Assembly: GCA_023135995.1 (NCBI GenBank)
Contig: JAGLRY010000456.1
Span: 1-5,498, forward strand
DNA: 5,498 nt
Source: Candidatus Aminicenantota bacterium
Lineage (GTDB): Bacteria > Acidobacteriota > Aminicenantia > Aminicenantales > Aminicenantaceae
Direction of reading: 5' to 3'
The notes under the pieces are model-generated. The model had not been told where the DNA came from. It ran no database searches and saw nothing but the letters and a program-made list of their open reading frames with translations. Shown in pieces: positions 1 through 5,498 of this stretch. Positions within the stretch are counted from its first letter, which is position 1; each line of letters starts with the position of its first letter. The translations under genes were made by a program, and so were the position numbers.

Positions 1-17
1 CCTACACCAGGAATCAT
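1..17 (-). CDS. Possible start of a downstream gene (partial, only about 5 codons visible)
   Basis: An ATG at 17-15 overlaps the ribF stop codon (16-14) in an ATGA arrangement, which is typical of translationally coupled genes. The codons visible before the window edge read M-I-P-G-V with no stop. A purine-rich AAAGGA lies 3 nt upstream of the ATG, inside the end of ribF; this is a plausible but rather close ribosome binding site. With five residues nothing can be said about product or family. The ATGA overlap could be coincidence, and the true next gene may start further downstream. Confidence 0.25.
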
Positions 18-943
18 CGATCCTTTCGGGAAGAAAAGAACGCCTCCGCAATTTTGATATCCTTTTGGATCTGATGAGACAGTGCCTTGGGTGAATCGAA
101 ATTAATCTCATCACGGATCTTCTTCAGGAAGCGAATGTGGATTTTTTTCCCGTAAAGGTCTGCGTCGAAATTCATGATATAGGTTTCAATATTCCTATCT
201 TTGTGTTGGAACGTCGGACATATGCCGATATTGGTGAGGGATGGATAATTCTTTCCGTCAAGGAGAACCTCGGAAAGGAATACGCCCTCCGGTGTGATCT
301 CGTTTGGGGTCTGGATGTTGGCCGTAGGAAATCCGAGCGTTTTCCCTCTCGACTTCCCTTTGATGACCTTACCCTCGATCTCGTAGAACCTGCCGAGGAG
401 GGTCGCTGCTTTTTCGATCTCTCCTTCTATGAGGAAATCGCGGATAATGCTGCTGCTCACAACCAATCCACGCACACTAACAGGAGGGATGGACCGCACA
501 TAAAAATCGAGTTTCCGCGCGAGGTGAGTGAGCGTATCGGTGCATCCTTCCCTGTTCCTGCCGAAACAGAAGTTCTCTCCGACGATGATCTCTTGGGCTC
601 TAAGGGGTTTGAGGACAATATTTTCTATAAAATCTTGAGCGGTCCGGCTGGCTAGGTTTCTGTCGAAGTCCAGTATGAGAGCTGCATGAATGGGGAAGCG
701 GCCTATTTCCCTTAGCCGTTGATCCATGGATTGCAGCATGTGTATCTGCCCTTTGCCAATGATTTTCTTAGGATGTGGCGAAAAGGTCATAACCACAGGG
801 AGAAAGCCCTTCTGTTTGGCTTCATCAGTCAGAATTTGCAAAATTTTCTGATGCCCCAAGTGGACACCATCAAAATTCCCGATGGAGACAGATGTTTTTT
901 TTGGAAAAGACGGAAAATTTGCGATGCCCTTTATGATTTGCAT
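14..943 (-). CDS. ribF: Bifunctional riboflavin kinase / FAD synthetase RibF
   Basis: This cytoplasmic enzyme phosphorylates riboflavin to FMN and then adenylylates FMN to FAD, using ATP in both steps. The 309-residue length is normal for bacterial RibF. The N-terminal FAD synthetase (nucleotidyltransferase) domain, about residues 15-185, shows GNFDGVHLGH at 22-31, TFSPHP at 53-58, VGENFCFG at 121-128 and SSSIIR at 163-168, the counterpart of the family's SSTxIR motif. The C-terminal riboflavin kinase domain, about 186-305, shows GFPTAN at 204-209, TNIG at 237-240 and an IETY segment whose E253 fits the expected catalytic glutamate. All key motifs of both activities are present. The ATG at 943 lies 4 nt after the stop of the DUF1844 gene and has only a weak ribosome binding site of its own, so coupled translation from one transcript is likely. 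An A8 run on the coding strand (902-895) falls in codons 15-18. Confidence 0.97.
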   Translation of the reverse strand: MQIIKGIANFPSFPKKTSVSIGNFDGVHLGHQKILQILTDEAKQKGFLPVVMTFSPHPKKIIGKGQIHMLQSMDQRLREIGRFPIHAALILDFDRNLASRTAQDFIENIVLKPLRAQEIIVGENFCFGRNREGCTDTLTHLARKLDFYVRSIPPVSVRGLVVSSSIIRDFLIEGEIEKAATLLGRFYEIEGKVIKGKSRGKTLGFPTANIQTPNEITPEGVFLSEVLLDGKNYPSLTNIGICPTFQHKDRNIETYIMNFDADLYGKKIHIRFLKKIRDEINFDSPKALSHQIQKDIKIAEAFFSSRKDR

Positions 944-947
944 GGAT

Positions 948-1343
948 CTACAAGGTTATGACCTTTGCCTTTTCCATATATGCTATTCTGAGTTGGTGAA
1001 GACATTGGTCTAAGAAGATCTCCTCATCGGATTGCAAATTGCCCTTCGTTTTTTCTTTGAGCATGTCGAGCAGATCTATCAGACGCTGTGTGAGCTTGAG
1101 GTTTTCCTCTGTGTTCTTGGCTTCAGGGTGCTCTGTTTCCCCGAGCTCGATCAAGGCCTGGGTGAAAAAGGGGAGGACTAAGGAGCTGAAATCCAGTGGT
1201 GGCAAGATCTTTTTGGGCTCTGTTTCATCTTGTTTTTTTTCCTTCTTGTCTTCCTTCCTGACTTCTTGCTTTTTGTCCTTTTTCTCTTTTTCCTTTTTTT
1301 CTTTTGATGTGGGACTTTCTTTTTTCTTGCTTTTTTCGGCCAT
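948..1343 (-). CDS. DUF1844 domain-containing protein
   Basis: This is a small cytoplasmic protein of 131 residues with no signal peptide or membrane segment. Residues 1-46 are low complexity and made mainly of Lys and Glu, so probably disordered. Residues 49-126 match my memory of the DUF1844 family: PLDFSSLVLPF at 49-59, an ALIELGE segment at 63-69, and the well-conserved LIDLLDMLKEKTKGNL at 88-103, followed by a helix ending in LHQLRIAYM. The molecular function of DUF1844 is not established. The ATG at 1343 is preceded by AGGAG with good spacing, and a perfect TATAAT lies just upstream, so this gene probably heads the transcript that also carries ribF. The link with ribF is positional only. 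The charged N-terminal tail is longer than I would expect for the family core and may be lineage specific. Confidence 0.85.
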   Translation of the reverse strand: MAEKSKKKESPTSKEKKEKEKKDKKQEVRKEDKKEKKQDETEPKKILPPLDFSSLVLPFFTQALIELGETEHPEAKNTEENLKLTQRLIDLLDMLKEKTKGNLQSDEEIFLDQCLHQLRIAYMEKAKVITL

Positions 1344-1363
1344 CTTCTCTCCTAACTCTTAAG

Positions 1364-1369
1364 ATTATA
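1364..1369 (-). promoter_or_regulatory. Candidate -10 box for the DUF1844-ribF transcript
   Basis: On the minus strand the hexamer is a perfect TATAAT, its 3' end 20 nt upstream of the DUF1844 ATG. The hexamer at 17-bp spacing (1387-1392, TTTCAA on this strand) is a poor -35 match. Transcription would begin at about 1357 and give a very short leader that still contains the AGGAG ribosome binding site. The region is AT-rich, so chance matches are possible. Confidence 0.42.
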
Positions 1370-1386
1370 TGATCGAAGGGTTGGGA

Positions 1387-1413
1387 TTGAAATTTATTAC
1401 AGTTTCAGATAAT
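1387..1413 (+). promoter_or_regulatory. Candidate sigma-70-type promoter for mazG
   Basis: TTGAAA at 1387-1392 (5 of 6 to consensus) and GATAAT at 1408-1413 (5 of 6) are separated by 15 bp, which is shorter than the preferred 17. A start near 1420 would leave a leader of about 50 nt before mazG. A second AT-rich box, TATAAA at 1451-1456, is an alternative but has no well-spaced -35. This is inferred from sequence resemblance only. Confidence 0.3.
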
Positions 1414-1472
1414 TTGGTTATGTTGGAAAAAAATTCTACAACAAATCCGATATAAATTCAAGGAAGCTCAAA

Positions 1473-2261
1473 ATGGAAGATGCAAAGTTTGCAGGCCAAA
1501 AATTCGAACAATTGATCAAGATCCTGGACACCCTTCGGGGAGAGAATGGGTGTCCATGGGATAAAGAGCAAGATGAGCAGTCCATATCCAATTATTTCCT
1601 GGAAGAGGTTTATGAGACCCTCGATGCCATTCATTCTGGAGATACGCCCTCTGTCGCCGAAGAACTGGGAGATGTCTTGATGGAGATTGTCTTTTTAGCG
1701 AGGATTTACAAAGAAAAAAAGGAATTCACGATGTCAGACGTTGTGGAGAACATCAATCAGAAGATGATCCGTCGACATCCCCACGTTTTTGGCGGCAAGA
1801 CGATCACCTCTTCTTCAAAGGTATTGGATGAATGGAATCAAGGAAAACAGCGGGAGAAGAAAAGGCAGTCTTTGTTTGATGGGATCGTTAAGATGGCTCC
1901 TGCTCTCCATTCGGCCTATCAGATCGGACTACGCGTGTCTTCCTATGGTTTTGATTGGAAAAATCCCTCAGATGCTCTGGAAAAAGTCAAAGAGGAGATC
2001 TCTGAGTTGGAGAGAGCCTTGGAAATAGGAGATAAGGAACACATATTCCAAGAGATGGGCGATGCTTTTTTTGCTCTGACGAATGTCTCACGCCAATTGG
2101 GTGTCAATCCAGAGATCGCTATGAAGAAGGCCAATGAAAAATTCATGCTGAGGTTTGAGTCTCTTGAAAAAACTTTGGCTGAGAGAGGAAAAAGCCTCGG
2201 TCAGACCAGTCTCGAAGAGATGGACGAGATTTGGGAACAGATCAAAGATCGAGAGTCATGA
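1473..2261 (+). CDS. mazG: Nucleoside triphosphate pyrophosphohydrolase MazG
   Basis: This cytoplasmic all-alpha NTP pyrophosphohydrolase cleaves (d)NTPs to the monophosphate and pyrophosphate. In E. coli it limits aberrant nucleotides and affects ppGpp level under starvation. The 262 residues hold the usual two tandem MazG domains. The first, about 8-110, has GCPWD at 26-30, the metal-binding E44-E45-x-x-E48 and EELGD at 63-67, and ends in RHPHVFG at 101-107. The second, about 140-235, has MAPALHSAYQ at 141-150, GFDW at 159-162, E174-E175-x-x-E178 and EMGD at 194-197. Both acidic metal sites are complete, so both domains could bind metal. The ATG at 1473 follows AAGGAAG (1460-1466) at good spacing. 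It is the only plus-strand gene here, divergent from DUF1844 and convergent with prfB, so probably transcribed alone. Confidence 0.97.
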   Translation: MEDAKFAGQKFEQLIKILDTLRGENGCPWDKEQDEQSISNYFLEEVYETLDAIHSGDTPSVAEELGDVLMEIVFLARIYKEKKEFTMSDVVENINQKMIRRHPHVFGGKTITSSSKVLDEWNQGKQREKKRQSLFDGIVKMAPALHSAYQIGLRVSSYGFDWKNPSDALEKVKEEISELERALEIGDKEHIFQEMGDAFFALTNVSRQLGVNPEIAMKKANEKFMLRFESLEKTLAERGKSLGQTSLEEMDEIWEQIKDRES

Positions 2262-2278
2262 AACGGACCTCTCCGTTT
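2261..2278. terminator. Hairpin between convergent mazG and prfB, probable bidirectional terminator
   Basis: AAACGGA (2261-2267), loop CCTC and TCCGTTT (2272-2278) form a perfect 7-bp stem with a 4-nt loop. The structure takes up the whole 16-nt gap and touches the last base of the mazG TGA and of the prfB TAA. The plus strand has only four T (2276-2279) and the minus strand three, so the U-tracts are weak for intrinsic termination. The position between convergent genes supports a shared terminator, but efficiency is uncertain. Confidence 0.5.
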
Positions 2279-3409
2279 TAGGTATCAGCCCTATCCCGTT
2301 GGAGAAGGCTGGCTTTGATAAATTCATCTAAGTCTCCGTCCAAGACTTTGTCCACATTGCCTGTTTCTACGTTCGTTCTGAGGTCTTTGATCATCCGGTA
2401 AGGATGGAGCACATAAGACCGGATCTGATTTCCCCAGGCGATCTCACCCTTTGCGTCTTCCAGTTTTTCGAGCTTTTCGCGCTTTCGTTTCTTTTCCAGT
2501 TCATAGAGACGGGATTTGAGCACTTTCATAGCACTGGCCTTATTTTTGTGTTGAGATCTTTCATTCTGGCACTGGACAACAATTCTAGTGGGCATATGAG
2601 TGATCCTCACGGCTGAATCTGTGACATTTACGTGTTGGCCGCCACGGCCGGATGCTCTGTAAGTGTCGATGCGCAAGTCTTCAGGATTTATTTCGATCTC
2701 GATATCTTCTTCAATCTCTGGGTATGTAAATACCGCTGCAAATGACGTGTGGCGTCTTTTGTTGGCATCGAAGGGCGAGATTCTGACCAATCGATGAACA
2801 CCTGATTCTTGGCTCAGGTTTCCGTAGACATAATCGCCCTTGATGCGGAGTGTCGCACTTTTCAGCCCTGCTTCCTCTCCAGGTTGGCTGTCCAATAATT
2901 CTGTCTTGTATCCCTTCCTTTCTGCGTACCTGATATACATCCGCAGGAGCATCTGGGCCCAATCTTGAGATTCGGTCCCTCCTGCACCCGGATGGATGGT
3001 GAGAATAGCATTACGAGAATCATCGGAATCCGTGAATAGGGCTTGGAGTTCTGTCTGCTCCAACTTATTTTCAAACGATATGATTGCGTGTTTGAGGTCC
3101 TCCTGGATGTTTTCCCCCTCTTCGACCAGTTCGAGCAGGACCTCGAGTTCTTCCTTCTTTTCGATCACTGAAGAACGCGCTTGGATATCTCGTTCCAATC
3201 GTTTCTTTTTTTGCTGGAGGGATAAAGATTTTTGTTGGTCGTTCCAGATATCGGGTTTGGTAAGTTCTTGATTTACCGCTTCTAGCTCTTTTGATTTTTG
3301 ACTCAGGTCAAAGAAAACCTCGCAATTCTTCGAATTTGGCAAGCAGTGTTTTGCTTCTTTCCTGGAGTTCGGAAAGGTTCTGTTCAGGGGAGAAATCGCT
3401 ATCTTTCAT
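2278..3409 (-). CDS. prfB: Peptide chain release factor 2 (RF2), made by programmed +1 frameshift
   Basis: RF2 recognises UGA and UAA in the ribosomal A site and triggers release of the finished protein. Translation starts at the ATG 3409-3407, after AGAGG in the end of lnt. It reads 33 codons ending in R-G-F-L, meets UGA at 3310-3308, shifts +1 on CTT and continues at GAC (3309-3307) for 343 codons. The product is 376 residues; E. coli RF2 is 365. An N-terminal coiled-coil-rich region (about 1-110) is followed by the core. The stop-codon recognition motif SPF lies at 211-213, which marks RF2 rather than RF1 (PxT). The GGQ that promotes peptidyl-tRNA hydrolysis lies at 256-258 within SGRGGQHVN. 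Reading only the downstream frame would suggest a false start at 3342 and lose the N-terminus. The gene overlaps lnt by 11 nt and probably depends on the lnt transcript. Confidence 0.97.
3307..3321 (-). promoter_or_regulatory. prfB autoregulatory +1 frameshift site
   Basis: The coding strand reads CGA GGT TTT CTT TGA C. It has all three elements known from E. coli prfB: an internal Shine-Dalgarno-like GAGGT (3321-3317), a slippery CTT (3313-3311) placed 3 nt after it, and an in-frame TGA followed by C, a poor termination context. Low RF2 lets the ribosome pause at UGA and slip onto UUU, making full-length RF2; high RF2 terminates there and gives a 33-residue peptide. The mechanism is established for the family; its operation here is inferred from the matching sequence. 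Confidence 0.95.
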
Positions 3410-4925
3410 TTCGCCTCTTGATGACGGCAAGAATAAGGAAAAAGACCGTCAAAGTCAAGCTGATATATGGTAAAACATCACCATGTTTGGTGTATACTGT
3501 ATTCTTGTCCAGGGGAGTGATGGTGTCGTACAAAAACGTCCGGGTCATCAATTCAGATCGAGAGAGGATCCTCCCATAGGGATCGATGATACCGCTGACA
3601 CCTGTTGTAGCCGCTCTGAGAAGATAACGCCGATTCTCCACTGCTCTGAGGACTGCTATGGCAAAATGCTGATAAGGGGCTGAGCTTCGTCCATACCAGC
3701 CATCATTGGTGATCGTGACCAGAAAGCTGGCTCCGTTTTTAGCAAATTTGCGGACAAGGTTTGGAAATATGATCTCGTAACAGATCGGGGAGCCGAATCT
3801 GATCCTTTCATGTTCATGGAGTGTAAATTGATCTCCTGGTGTGATATCGCCGATGGCGTGGGTCATGAGCGAGATGAATGCAAACACCTTTTTGTAGGGT
3901 GTGTATTCGCCGAAAGGAACGAGATGAATTTTGTGGTATTGACTTTGGGAGAGGTCTGGTTTCAGGCAGATCGCTGTGTTGTAGTATTTTGCCTCTCCCC
4001 CTGTCTCGGTCTTTTCGTTTGTTCCGAGAAGCAGTGTACATCCTGTGTCCTGAACAAATTGAAACAGCCTCTCCTTGAATTCCTGATAAATACCGAGTGA
4101 GCATCCGAAACACAGCGGTACAGTAAATTCAGGCCAAATGATCAGATCGTTATTTTTCAGGTTGGCATCGAGGCTCAGCTGCAAGTGTTGGTTGAAGAGG
4201 GATTCGATCTCCTGGAAGGACAACTGTCCCCATTGTATGTCTGAAGAGACATTCCCCTGGATGACGGCTGCGGAGAAAGAATTTTCCTGAGCCGGAATAT
4301 CTTTGATGCTAACAAACCCGCTCACATGGATAAGAAAGACCAGTGCAAGAGTTGCAAAGAAGGGAGCCCTTTTGCCCGTTTTCATCGAGAGCACAAAAAG
4401 ACTCTGGAAGAGCACAAGGATAAATGAGAGACCGTAGATGCCGGTTATCGAGGCCATCTGGATAAAGTAGAGATTTTTGTACTGGCCATAGCCGAGAAGG
4501 CCCCACGGGAATCCCGTTAATATGTGTGTGATGATGAGCTCAAACGAGATCCACAGGAAGGGAGCGAGGAAGAAACTCAGGATAGGGAAGGACTTATGAA
4601 TTTGAGTGAAGCATAGAGAAAATGCCGCCCACGTCAGTCCGAGTACACACATGAACCCCACATAGATGAGAAGGCTGATGGGGACAGAGAGGCCTCCATA
4701 ATGGGAGGGAACAGCTGGGATCCAATACAGTAGTACGGCATAATACGAAAATCCGGCCATCCAACCGAGGAGGAATCCCCGTCCTGGATTTTTTTTTGAA
4801 AGTACAAGAAAAAGGGGGATGAGGGAGATCCAGGAGAAAAAAGCCAGATTAAACTTGGGAAAGGCAAGGGCCGTAATCGCGCCGCTTAATACCACCAAAA
4901 ACACATCCCGAGTTTTGATTGTCAT
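3399..4925 (-). CDS. lnt: Apolipoprotein N-acyltransferase Lnt
   Basis: This inner-membrane enzyme transfers an acyl chain from phospholipid to the N-terminal cysteine of diacylated lipoproteins, the last maturation step before Lol sorting in diderms. From the ATG at 4925 the product is 508 residues, close to E. coli Lnt (512). Residues 1 to about 205 are very hydrophobic, with about six membrane segments, and a final hydrophobic helix lies near 485-502. Between them is the nitrilase-like periplasmic domain with the full triad: Glu266 in IIWPEF, Lys332 in YHKIHLVPFGEY and Cys382 in GSPICYEIIF. The helper residues Glu340 and Glu384 are also present. A GTG at 4973 would add 16 residues but has no ribosome binding site, whereas the ATG follows AAGGGATGG, so I chose the ATG. 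The 99-nt gap to the SPOR gene has no evident terminator, and the end overlaps prfB by 11 nt. An A9 run (4797-4789) encodes part of an S-K-K-N segment. Confidence 0.96.
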   Translation of the reverse strand: MTIKTRDVFLVVLSGAITALAFPKFNLAFFSWISLIPLFLVLSKKNPGRGFLLGWMAGFSYYAVLLYWIPAVPSHYGGLSVPISLLIYVGFMCVLGLTWAAFSLCFTQIHKSFPILSFFLAPFLWISFELIITHILTGFPWGLLGYGQYKNLYFIQMASITGIYGLSFILVLFQSLFVLSMKTGKRAPFFATLALVFLIHVSGFVSIKDIPAQENSFSAAVIQGNVSSDIQWGQLSFQEIESLFNQHLQLSLDANLKNNDLIIWPEFTVPLCFGCSLGIYQEFKERLFQFVQDTGCTLLLGTNEKTETGGEAKYYNTAICLKPDLSQSQYHKIHLVPFGEYTPYKKVFAFISLMTHAIGDITPGDQFTLHEHERIRFGSPICYEIIFPNLVRKFAKNGASFLVTITNDGWYGRSSAPYQHFAIAVLRAVENRRYLLRAATTGVSGIIDPYGRILSRSELMTRTFLYDTITPLDKNTVYTKHGDVLPYISLTLTVFFLILAVIKRRNER

Positions 4926-4941
4926 GAATCCATCCCTTATA

Positions 4942-4950
4942 AATATAGCA
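4942..4950 (-). promoter_or_regulatory. Weak candidate extended -10 element before lnt
   Basis: The minus strand reads TGCTATATT, an extended -10 form (TGn followed by a 5 of 6 match to TATAAT), with no recognisable -35 upstream. Transcription would start only about 10 nt before the lnt ATG and would cut into its ribosome binding site, which argues against it. lnt may instead be read from the SPOR gene transcript. Confidence 0.18.
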
Positions 4951-5024
4951 CGCGCCTTTTCTTCGGATCGCACGGCAGAAAAAGACAGATGGTGTGGATC
5001 AAACGGATTGAAGATACAAGCAAC

Positions 5025-5498
5025 TCAGCGGCGCCAAATAAAATAGTCAGATTTTTGCTTTCCCTGAGCTTGTGCAACCTTTCCCAACTCTTCTTCAGCC
5101 TGGACCCTTGTCTCATAACCACCCAATCGAACCTTGTAGAGCGGGTTTGTTTCAGTTGGAGTCGGATCGAAGACCTGGGCAGGAAAGCCCTGATCCTTCA
5201 ATTCCTCTGCTATCGCATAGGCGGAATCCCTGTTCTTGAATGCTCCGATCTGGATGTAATAGCCGCTACTTCTTGGAATGGGGGCAGGTTTCGTTTTGGC
5301 TTCTACTTTCACTTTCTGATGGGATGCCAATTCTTCGCGAATTATGTCTTTGGGCTGTTCTGCTGGTTTCTCTGTTTCTGTCGCTTTTTCCTCAGGCTCT
5401 TCAAACGGCTTTGGCTCTTCTTCGACAACACGTTCTGTTAGAGGTTCAGAAGCGAATTGGGTGGTATCCGCAATTTGAGCCTGCTTTTTACCTACGGA
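5025..5498 (-). CDS. SPOR domain-containing protein (C-terminal part; N-terminus outside window)
   Basis: The frame is open from the stop at 5027-5025 to the window edge, giving 157 residues of a truncated protein. A TTG at 5330 is not a likely true start, because coding character continues upstream. Visible residues 1-78 form a linker rich in Glu, Pro, Lys and Thr, strongly acidic around 26-45, as often separates a membrane anchor from a SPOR domain. Residues 79-150 look like a SPOR domain: YYIQIGAFKNRDSA at 80-93, a helix with AEELKDQGFPAQVF, then LYKVRLGGYETRVQAEEEL in the second half. SPOR domains of about 70-75 residues bind denuded glycan strands at division sites, so a cell-envelope or division role is inferred. 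An N-terminal membrane segment is expected but not visible. It lies 99 nt upstream of lnt (ATG start) on the same strand and may share its transcript. Confidence 0.88.
   Translation of the reverse strand, partial: SVGKKQAQIADTTQFASEPLTERVVEEEPKPFEEPEEKATETEKPAEQPKDIIREELASHQKVKVEAKTKPAPIPRSSGYYIQIGAFKNRDSAYAIAEELKDQGFPAQVFDPTPTETNPLYKVRLGGYETRVQAEEELGKVAQAQGKQKSDYFIWRR

Noticed and set aside
137..655. 172-codon open frame on the plus strand
   Set aside because: It lies wholly antisense to ribF, whose motifs are complete, and its translation resembles no family I know. It is a shadow of the ribF codon pattern.
952..965. Small inverted repeat AAGGT TATG ACCTT just before ribF
   Set aside because: Only 5 bp of stem inside the DUF1844 coding end; too short to call a regulatory hairpin or riboswitch.
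1039..1362. 107-codon Ser/Phe-rich open frame on the plus strand
   Set aside because: It is the antisense reading of the Lys/Glu-rich DUF1844 tail; the Ser/Phe repeats are simply complements of AAG/AAA/GAA codons.
3278..3342. prfB start at the ATG 3342
   Set aside because: The 11 residues from 3342 to the frameshift junction do not resemble RF2, while frame 0 from 3409 does, and the CTT TGA C site explains the change of frame.
4926..5024. Search for a terminator or small RNA between the SPOR gene and lnt
   Set aside because: No stable stem followed by a T-run was found. The only T-run (five T on the minus strand) has no stem before it, and no tRNA-like fold was seen.
4989..5441. 150-codon open frame on the plus strand
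   Set aside because: It is antisense to the SPOR-domain gene and is rich in Phe, Leu and Cys, as expected from the complement of Glu/Lys-rich codons.
1..5498. Mobile element, CRISPR array, toxin-antitoxin or defence system
   Set aside because: No transposase, integrase, direct-repeat array or terminal inverted repeats were seen. MazG here is the full-length two-domain housekeeping enzyme with no mazEF-like neighbours.

Overview
This is an ordinary housekeeping stretch of a bacterial chromosome of moderate G+C, judged by eye at a little under half. It is densely packed and has no sign of mobile elements, CRISPR arrays, tRNA or rRNA genes. An apolipoprotein N-acyltransferase and a SPOR-domain protein point to a diderm (Gram-negative type) cell. 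A DUF1844 protein together with lnt placed directly before prfB fits Deltaproteobacteria-like, Nitrospirota or Acidobacteriota/Aminicenantes-like lineages. That placement is an inference from remembered gene neighbourhoods and is not proven here.

Layout: positions 1-1343 hold a minus-strand pair, a DUF1844 protein (948-1343) followed after 4 nt by ribF (14-943). The ribF stop overlaps a possible start of a further gene that leaves the window. Positions 1344-1472 are an AT-rich divergent intergenic region with promoter-like elements for both directions. mazG (1473-2261) is the only plus-strand gene. It converges on prfB with a 16-nt gap, and a perfect 7-bp hairpin spans both stop codons. Positions 2278-5498 are a minus-strand block read in the order SPOR-domain protein (N-terminus outside the window), lnt, prfB. 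lnt and prfB overlap by 11 nt.

How the genes work: RibF makes FMN and FAD. MazG hydrolyses nucleoside triphosphates, as in pool sanitation or stress metabolism. Lnt adds the third acyl chain to lipoproteins. The SPOR protein probably binds septal peptidoglycan. RF2 (prfB) terminates translation at UGA and UAA. The genes do not form one pathway; the block is envelope biogenesis plus translation next to cofactor and nucleotide metabolism.

The most notable signal is the conserved programmed +1 frameshift in prfB. The real gene starts at 3409 in a different frame, runs 33 codons to an in-frame UGA at 3308-3310, and continues in the +1 frame to give a 376-residue RF2. A simple open-reading-frame reading would miss the true N-terminus. 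I found no undescribed system in this window.
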